This document shows, piece by piece, positions 58,603 through 64,000 of a stretch of 64,000 nt of DNA. The position numbers and the translations under genes are program-made. Each line of letters opens with the position of its first letter. The first letter of the stretch is position 1. The notes below the pieces were generated by a model that worked only from the letters and a program-made list of their open reading frames with translations, did no database searches and was not told the origin of the DNA. Source of the stretch: Isochrysis galbana. Its lineage: Eukaryota > Haptophyta > Isochrysidales > Isochrysidaceae. The stretch lies in contig CM030935.1 of NCBI GenBank assembly GCA_018136815.1, forward strand, positions 5,710,448 through 5,774,447, given 5' to 3'.

Positions 58603-59261
58603 CCCCGCCCCCAGCCCCTGCCCCGCCCCGCCCTCCCCCCGCCCCCCCCCCCCGGTGACGATGGGATTCTATTGTGCTCTTTTTCCCCTCTCTGGAAGAC
58701 CACTGAGAGGGGAGAGAGAGAAACAGCGCGCGGAGAGCAGACTCGACCGTGAATCTTGAGAGAGGTACTCTAAGAGAGAGGGCGTCCTCCTCCTCCCCTC
58801 CTCTCTGTGGTCCACGCCGATCCCTTTATTAGGTGTACGTCGCACACATCTCTTCTCTCGAGCGAACCTGTTCGGTGTCATAGGAATCTCTCGTCTCGTC
58901 TCCCTCCCTTCCCTCCTCCTCTCCCTCTCTCGTTTCTGTCTTCTTCTTCTCCCCTGCTTACTGATATTGTACTCTACTCTCTCTTTCAACACATCCGATC
59001 TTCCCTCTCTCTTCTTCTCCCTCTCTCCCCCCCCCTCTCTTTTTCTCCTTCCCTCTCTTTCCCCCCTGTCCTCCTTCCCCCCCTCTCTAAAGTATCCACC
59101 ATCGCTCCATCCTCTCTCTCCCGCCCCCGTCCTCTCACTTGCACCGCCACTCTCTCTTTGTCCCGCTCCACCCCCAAATCCTCCTTCCTCTCTTTATCCT
59201 CCCAATTCGCCATCTCTTCCCCTCGACAGGCACCCACCTATTGTAGAGTACCCCGCTTCCC

Positions 59262-59293
<32 letters not shown>

Positions 59294-59338
59294 AAAAGAG
59301 AGCAAGCAGGTGCGGGACGGGTAGAGAGAGAGAGAGCT

Positions 59339-59369
<31 letters not shown>

Positions 59370-59590
59370 TCCCTCCTTTTTTCCCTCCCTTTCTCTCTGC
59401 GCTCCCCTCTCCCCTCCTCTCTCTCCCCACGGCTCTCCGCCCCCCCCCCCCCCCCCACCCACCTCGTCCCTCCCCTCCCCCTCCCCCCTCCTTCCCTCGC
59501 CCTCTCCGCCCTCCTCTGCTGGCGCATCACACTGGTGCCACAACAGAGGCGGGGGAGGGGAGGAAGAAGGGTTGAGGAAGGCTCCCGCTG
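58603..59590. other. Pyrimidine-rich leader region with poly-C runs
   Basis: Mostly CT-rich on the plus strand, with a GA run (59261-59286) and poly-C at 59339-59367 and about 59442-59456. The long frame through here (to 60168) is compositional and then antiparallel in frame to the real gene. It may hold the promoter, 5' leader and an undetected signal-peptide exon for the gene starting at 59591. Confidence 0.6.
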
Positions 59591-62500
59591 ATGCACACCC
59601 TCGCGAGGCTCGAGGGATGGGCAGGTGGGCCCCAAAGCTGGAGGGCGGCTCGCCTGGATTGCGAGGCCCACCCCGCCTCTGCGCTTCAGTGGCTCGCCTT
59701 TGCCGGACTAGCCGCCGGTGGACCGATTACGATCGGTCCAAACGGATCGCTCCTCGTCACGCAGCCTGGCTCGCTCTGGCTCAGCGTGAGCGTCCACGCG
59801 GCAGAGGGAGCAGAGGGAACCTCGCCCTTCAGACATCTCGTCGTCGGCCAAGCCGCAGCCGACGGAGCGCTACCTGCGCGACAGAGGAGATGCGCCGGGC
59901 ACACCGGCGCGTGCGGCGCTTGCCTGGACGGCTTCGTCCTTGCAGATTGCGGCTGTCTAGGTCCCAGCACCACCGTGAGCTACCGCGCGCGCATCGGCGC
60001 CCAGGGTGCCGTCATCCGCGTCGCTGCGGTCCCTGCGCACTGGTGGACGGGGAAGGGGGACAAGGCCGAGTACGACAAGGTCGTGCGCGGGCACTTGCAG
60101 CTTGCCTTTCAGCCCGAGGGCGCGGCCGACATCGAGCTGCCCAAGGATCTGGTACCGGGGGAGTGTGAAGACGAGTGCCTCGCTCCGCACGTGCCGAGGG
60201 CGCCGTCCGAGTCCGAGGCGCTGTGGTGGTGGGCAGGAACAGACCGCGGGACTCCAGCGCTTCCATTGGCGCCGCCACCGCCGCCGCCCTCTCCGTCTCC
60301 ATCCCGACCCCCTCCGCCGCCCTCTCCGTCTCCATCCTCCCCCCCTCCGCCGCCCTCCCCGTCTCCATCCTACCCCCCTCCGCCGCCGCCACCTGCGCCA
60401 CCACCACCAGTGCACCCACCACAAGTACCGAGGGGTGAGCCGGCGCACCCGCCGCCACCACCTCGCCCTCCCCCGCCGTTGATTCCTCCTCCTCTCCCGC
60501 CGCCACCATCGCCAACCCCCCCTGTGTCGCCGCCACCATCGCCACCCCCCCCTGTGTCGCCGCCACCGTCGACACCGCCACCATCACCATCCTTGCCCCC
60601 CTCACCATGGCTGCCGCTCCCCTCACCACCGCCGCCCCCTCCCTCCCCCCCACCGCCGTCACCGCCGCCTTCGCCAGACCTGCCTGATGTGCGCACCACA
60701 GCCTACGCATCCATCGGCGAATGTGCGGCCGATAGTTTGCTTCGCCACGTCCACCCGAAGATCGCCCCTGCGGCGGGGGCCCTTGGCGCGCCAACACCGA
60801 TCACCTCCATGCGCTTCTTGTCAGCCTCCGTGCCATTGACAAATGCGAGCGCCTCCGAACTCTCCTTCGCGCTCGGCGCACCCTTCGTGCTGTCTGGTGA
60901 GGCGCCGCTCAACCTAAGCTTGCACGGCTTGCCGTTGGCTCTCCCTGCCTCCTTTGTGCAGGCGGGCGCTCCGGCGGCCTCGCTCTCCGCAGTCCTCCAG
61001 TCTACTTCAGCTTGGATCGATCGCCCAACTGTCATGGCGCGCTTCATGGCGCGCGATGCATGGGGCTCGCCGGCGGTATCGCCCGACAGCTACCGCGCTA
61101 TGATTGTCTTGCAAAAGGGCGACGAATCGGTGGATGCGGTCTGCCAGAATGCCGAGGGGGTAGTGGGGACAGGCCTCGATGTGGCAGCTGCCGCCCTCAT
61201 TGGCCAATGCTCCATTGATGCGCCAAGCAGCTGGTTCACACCAGGCGATGGGAGCGCGTCGGTGTGGGTGCGCTTGCAGCCCACGGTGGTCGGGTCCCGT
61301 TCAGCCGAATTGGCCTTGGGAAGAGTCCGGCTTGTGCTTCCCCCGGCGTGGTACCATCCTTACCTGCTTCAGAACTCTGGCCGGCCGCCTACCAGCCTGC
61401 CTCATATCGGAGTAGCGCCGGCTGCCGTGTACGCATCACTCCCTCTCCACCCTGTGTACACTGGTACGCGGGAGGGCGGTCACGGGCTTCCGGCCGGCTC
61501 CTCGGCCGCAGAGGCATTTGCCGTCCGTGTCTTCGCCTCAACGGCATTTCTGCCCCTAAACTCGTGGCGCGTGAAGATCCACTTCGATCGCCTCCTTTTC
61601 ACCATGGAATCCTCAGTTGTGGACCCTGCCTTCAAACCTCCCGTCGCCACGGACAACGTTGACGGCGTGTCGTTCGCTTCGGCTGGGCTGGCGTGCGGCA
61701 CAGAATGCTCCGAAGATCAGCTGCAGGCGGCGACGGGCAGCGCGGTGCGTCTCATGTCTCTCACGCTACGTCCCCGCACCGGCGTCGCCACTAGTGCCGA
61801 TCTCCGCCTCCGCCCTTTCGCCTTCGAGCTGCGCTCGTTTGGTGGCGCCTACATCCTGGAGCGAGCCCGAGGCGGCGTCCTTGCCTTTGATGCCGCTGTG
61901 ACCGTCGACCAGGGGCGAGTGCAGCTGCAGACGTCGCGCCCCGCGGGCATTATGAGCTACATCAGTAACTCTGGCGGTGCCCCCGCGCGCGTTCTGCCCA
62001 ATGTGGCCCGGCTCACGGGCCGCGACTCGGCCTATGACGTGCGAGCCATCGCGGTGGCAGATGACGCCGAGGGGGCTCGTGCACCGCTCGCGCTCGTGCC
62101 TGACGACGGGGCATCTTCTTGCCACATCCTACGTGCTGTCGAGACGTCTGATTCTTCTGCCGCCGGCACTTCGTTTGGCTTTGGTGGAGGCTTTGAATGG
62201 CTTGGCTTTGAGGGCGGGGAGCAAATGCAAGAGACGCTCTCTGCCTCCAAGGTGTTCTCGTCCTGGAGAGATTGCCACGTTCGCTTGGGAATCGCTCAGC
62301 AGAATAGCGCGGAGCGAGTCGAAATGCGTCTTGTGCGCGGCTCCGCGGACGATCGCTTGACCTCTGATTTTTCTTTCGGTGTGTGGGCGCCCAAGAAGGT
62401 GGAGATAATCCTCAGCGATGCCTCACTAGATCGCATCGCTCCTCTCGCCCGCGATGGCTGCGATACACCGCTCTATCAATCTGCTCGAGCGACGGCCCTG

Positions 62501-64000
62501 GCAGACGGCTATGACGTGACGCCCATTGTCACCTTCATCACCACCGATCCAGCCGTAGCTTCAGTTTCGTCGCAAAATGTAATCGTTGGGCACTCGGCTG
62601 GATCGGCTCAAGTTCGTCTATACGATGACGCTGCGGAGGAGGAGAGCGCCCACGTCCAAGTCTCCGATCAGACTCCCGTCCACGCTGTCCAACTCTCCAC
62701 CAGGCTCGTCGCGGCCACGCAGTGGGACATCCGTGTAGCGACCGACGCGCCGCCGACGGCGGCCGCGGCCTCGCTGCGCGGAGTGGCTCAATTCGACACC
62801 TCTCTACGTAGAGAGGGGAGCGAGGGGACGCTCTACAGCACTGTGCTATGGAGCGATGGCAGCGAGGAGCCGCTCAGTCCAAGGGCAAACCTTGATATGA
62901 GGGCGGACTCGCACGACATTGAGCTGTTGCACCCCACACGCGAGGACACCCCTTGGCGTGCGCGTGTCGCAGTGGGAGCGGAGCCAGGTTGTCACTCTGT
63001 GGCCGTTAACTGGACGCAATGTGGCGCCGTGCTAGCTCAGGGCTTCGCTCCGATCGCGCTAGCGCTGCCTACGCCAACCGGTGCAGAGCTGACACTGAGC
63101 CACAAGCGGCTGTCGCCCCCGGACGACGACGCTGCGCGCGCCGGGGTCGACCTACCCTCAAGCTCCACGCTCTCGCTAACAGTGCAGTACCTGGATACTA
63201 ACTCGGGAGAGGCTACGAGTCGGGATTTGACCGGTGATGAGAGAGTGACCCTCTCCGTGGAGCCGACAACCGGATGCGCGGCGGTGGACTCGGACGGGCG
63301 GTCCATTCACATCTTGCCATCAGCGCGATGCACCTCTGTCACTCTTACGGCTACTGTGAGACTTGGGGGCCGAGGTGCTGCTCCTATCGTCGCCAACGCT
63401 TTCGTGGTGGTCGCGAGGGTGGACTCGGCGACGTTGGACTTCGTTGGCGACGAGAAGGTTGCCACCTCGGGGGTGGACGCCGCTGCGAACGCTCGTGTTG
63501 GGGTGACGCGCATCGGCCGCGTCCAGTGCACTGACACCCCTGGGAGCACTGTTGTTTTCCATGGGGCATCGGCGCGGCTGCAGGTCTTCCTCGACGACGC
63601 TCCAACCACACCGATTGACGTGTCCTCCCACGCGGTGTTCGGCTCCTCCAACGAGGCCGCCGCGCGCGTGCTCGATGCGGGCAGCAGCCGCCTCGTGGCG
63701 GTCGGCCCCGGAAAGGCCCGCGTTGAAGGACGCTTCGGAAGATCCACCAGTGCGGCGGCAGTGCTCACTGTGGAGGACGCTGTGCTAGATCGCGTTACAC
63801 GCATCGACTGGCGAGCTTTCCGACTCGACGGGAAGTCGACGTTGCGTGGTGTCGCTCACAGCAAGTATGCCACCCGGCTGCGCATCGAGTGGGCTTCGGG
63901 CCTTCGCTGGTCCCACTGGGCGAGCGACACACTTGCCGCCGAGGCACTCGTGGCCTTCACCTCATCCGATGAGATCGCGGTGGATGTCTCACCCGACGGA
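59591..64000 (+). CDS. TMEM132-like proline-rich extracellular or membrane protein (5' part, open at window end)
   Basis: From ATG 59591, preceded by an in-frame TGA at 59573, the frame stays open to the last base, giving at least 1,470 residues. Layout: an N-terminal beta-rich region with a Cys cluster (about 97-125, RCAGHTGACGACLDGFVLADCGCLG); a Ser-Pro/poly-Pro tract (about 222-366), as in algal hydroxyproline-rich wall proteins; then repeated Ig/cohesin-like beta domains. Around residue 930 the segment WAPKKVEIILSDASLDRIAP...YQSARATALADGYDV resembles the TMEM132 core (W-P-LPL-I-LSD-L--I-GW...YQ.a.v), and further BIG2-like units follow (LDRVTRIDWRAFRLDG, LRIEWASGLRW). TMEM132 proteins are single-pass adhesion molecules. 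No signal peptide is seen at this ATG, so an upstream exon is likely. No intron is needed in the visible part. Confidence 0.6.
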   Translation, partial: MHTLARLEGWAGGPQSWRAARLDCEAHPASALQWLAFAGLAAGGPITIGPNGSLLVTQPGSLWLSVSVHAAEGAEGTSPFRHLVVGQAAADGALPARQRRCAGHTGACGACLDGFVLADCGCLGPSTTVSYRARIGAQGAVIRVAAVPAHWWTGKGDKAEYDKVVRGHLQLAFQPEGAADIELPKDLVPGECEDECLAPHVPRAPSESEALWWWAGTDRGTPALPLAPPPPPPSPSPSRPPPPPSPSPSSPPPPPSPSPSYPPPPPPPAPPPPVHPPQVPRGEPAHPPPPPRPPPPLIPPPLPPPPSPTPPVSPPPSPPPPVSPPPSTPPPSPSLPPSPWLPLPSPPPPPPSPPPPSPPPSPDLPDVRTTAYASIGECAADSLLRHVHPKIAPAAGALGAPTPITSMRFLSASVPLTNASASELSFALGAPFVLSGEAPLNLSLHGLPLALPASFVQAGAPAASLSAVLQSTSAWIDRPTVMARFMARDAWGSPAVSPDSYRAMIVLQKGDESVDAVCQNAEGVVGTGLDVAAAALIGQCSIDAPSSWFTPGDGSASVWVRLQPTVVGSRSAELALGRVRLVLPPAWYHPYLLQNSGRPPTSLPHIGVAPAAVYASLPLHPVYTGTREGGHGLPAGSSAAEAFAVRVFASTAFLPLNSWRVKIHFDRLLFTMESSVVDPAFKPPVATDNVDGVSFASAGLACGTECSEDQLQAATGSAVRLMSLTLRPRTGVATSADLRLRPFAFELRSFGGAYILERARGGVLAFDAAVTVDQGRVQLQTSRPAGIMSYISNSGGAPARVLPNVARLTGRDSAYDVRAIAVADDAEGARAPLALVPDDGASSCHILRAVETSDSSAAGTSFGFGGGFEWLGFEGGEQMQETLSASKVFSSWRDCHVRLGIAQQNSAERVEMRLVRGSADDRLTSDFSFGVWAPKKVEIILSDASLDRIAPLARDGCDTPLYQSARATALADGYDVTPIVTFITTDPAVASVSSQNVIVGHSAGSAQVRLYDDAAEEESAHVQVSDQTPVHAVQLSTRLVAATQWDIRVATDAPPTAAAASLRGVAQFDTSLRREGSEGTLYSTVLWSDGSEEPLSPRANLDMRADSHDIELLHPTREDTPWRARVAVGAEPGCHSVAVNWTQCGAVLAQGFAPIALALPTPTGAELTLSHKRLSPPDDDAARAGVDLPSSSTLSLTVQYLDTNSGEATSRDLTGDERVTLSVEPTTGCAAVDSDGRSIHILPSARCTSVTLTATVRLGGRGAAPIVANAFVVVARVDSATLDFVGDEKVATSGVDAAANARVGVTRIGRVQCTDTPGSTVVFHGASARLQVFLDDAPTTPIDVSSHAVFGSSNEAAARVLDAGSSRLVAVGPGKARVEGRFGRSTSAAAVLTVEDAVLDRVTRIDWRAFRLDGKSTLRGVAHSKYATRLRIEWASGLRWSHWASDTLAAEALVAFTSSDEIAVDVSPDG

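Noticed and set aside
58160..58759. Gly/Arg/Pro-rich 199-residue frame
   Set aside because: It is produced by the poly-G and poly-C block.
58807..60168. 453-residue frame with Ser/Pro then Arg-rich ends
   Set aside because: The first part is pyrimidine-rich leader and the second overlaps the TMEM132-like gene in another frame.

Overview
The window is nuclear DNA from a GC-rich eukaryote, most likely a unicellular alga or related protist. Genes carry short spliceosomal introns (about 77 to 330 nt, GT-AG plus one GC-AG). Host genes end on TAA, TAG and TGA alike, so the code looks standard. Microsatellites, homopolymer runs and broken transposable elements fill the space between genes. A YchJ-like protein with a signal peptide followed by a Ser/Gly/Arg-rich stretch hints at a secondary plastid, as in haptophytes or stramenopiles. 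The species cannot be fixed from the sequence alone.

Host genes, left to right: a SEC-C/YchJ-family protein (1013-1696, +); a lone C-terminal half of a cytochrome b561 domain (about 3062-3358, +); a TPR protein (4725-5999, -); a five-exon aldo/keto reductase of the L-galactose dehydrogenase type (8765-10488, -); a giant HECT ubiquitin ligase (15005-36922, +) whose two long reading frames join across one 273-nt intron into about 7,214 residues; a Bax-inhibitor-1/Lifeguard membrane protein (40370-41315, -, two exons); mitochondrial ribosomal protein mL43 (43570-43962, -); a kinesin-4-like motor (47700-49758, +, two exons); an AhpC/TSA-type peroxiredoxin-like protein (52952-53907, -, three exons); and a large TMEM132-like, proline-rich secreted or membrane protein that starts at 59591 and is still open at the window edge.

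The genes are unrelated housekeeping or signalling functions, with no operon logic. The rest is mobile DNA: a decayed non-LTR retrotransposon (12.05-13.2 kb), a degenerate DDE transposase gene (44.2-46.6 kb), Ty3/gypsy chromovirus fragments (41.65, 50.9 and 55.9-57.3 kb) with scattered LTR-like pieces, a clean hAT-like MITE (2144-2589) with an 8-bp target duplication and an unoccupied related copy elsewhere in the window, and several dispersed repeat families. Many of these carry or end at a conserved 20-bp imperfect palindrome (AACTAAGTATAAACTTAGTT).

Most noteworthy are the giant E3 ligase with four copies of an unrecognised repeat module, the palindrome box shared by different repeat families, the hAT-like MITE with its empty site, and the open TMEM132-like frame at the right edge. 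Repeat similarities were judged by eye; no identities were computed.
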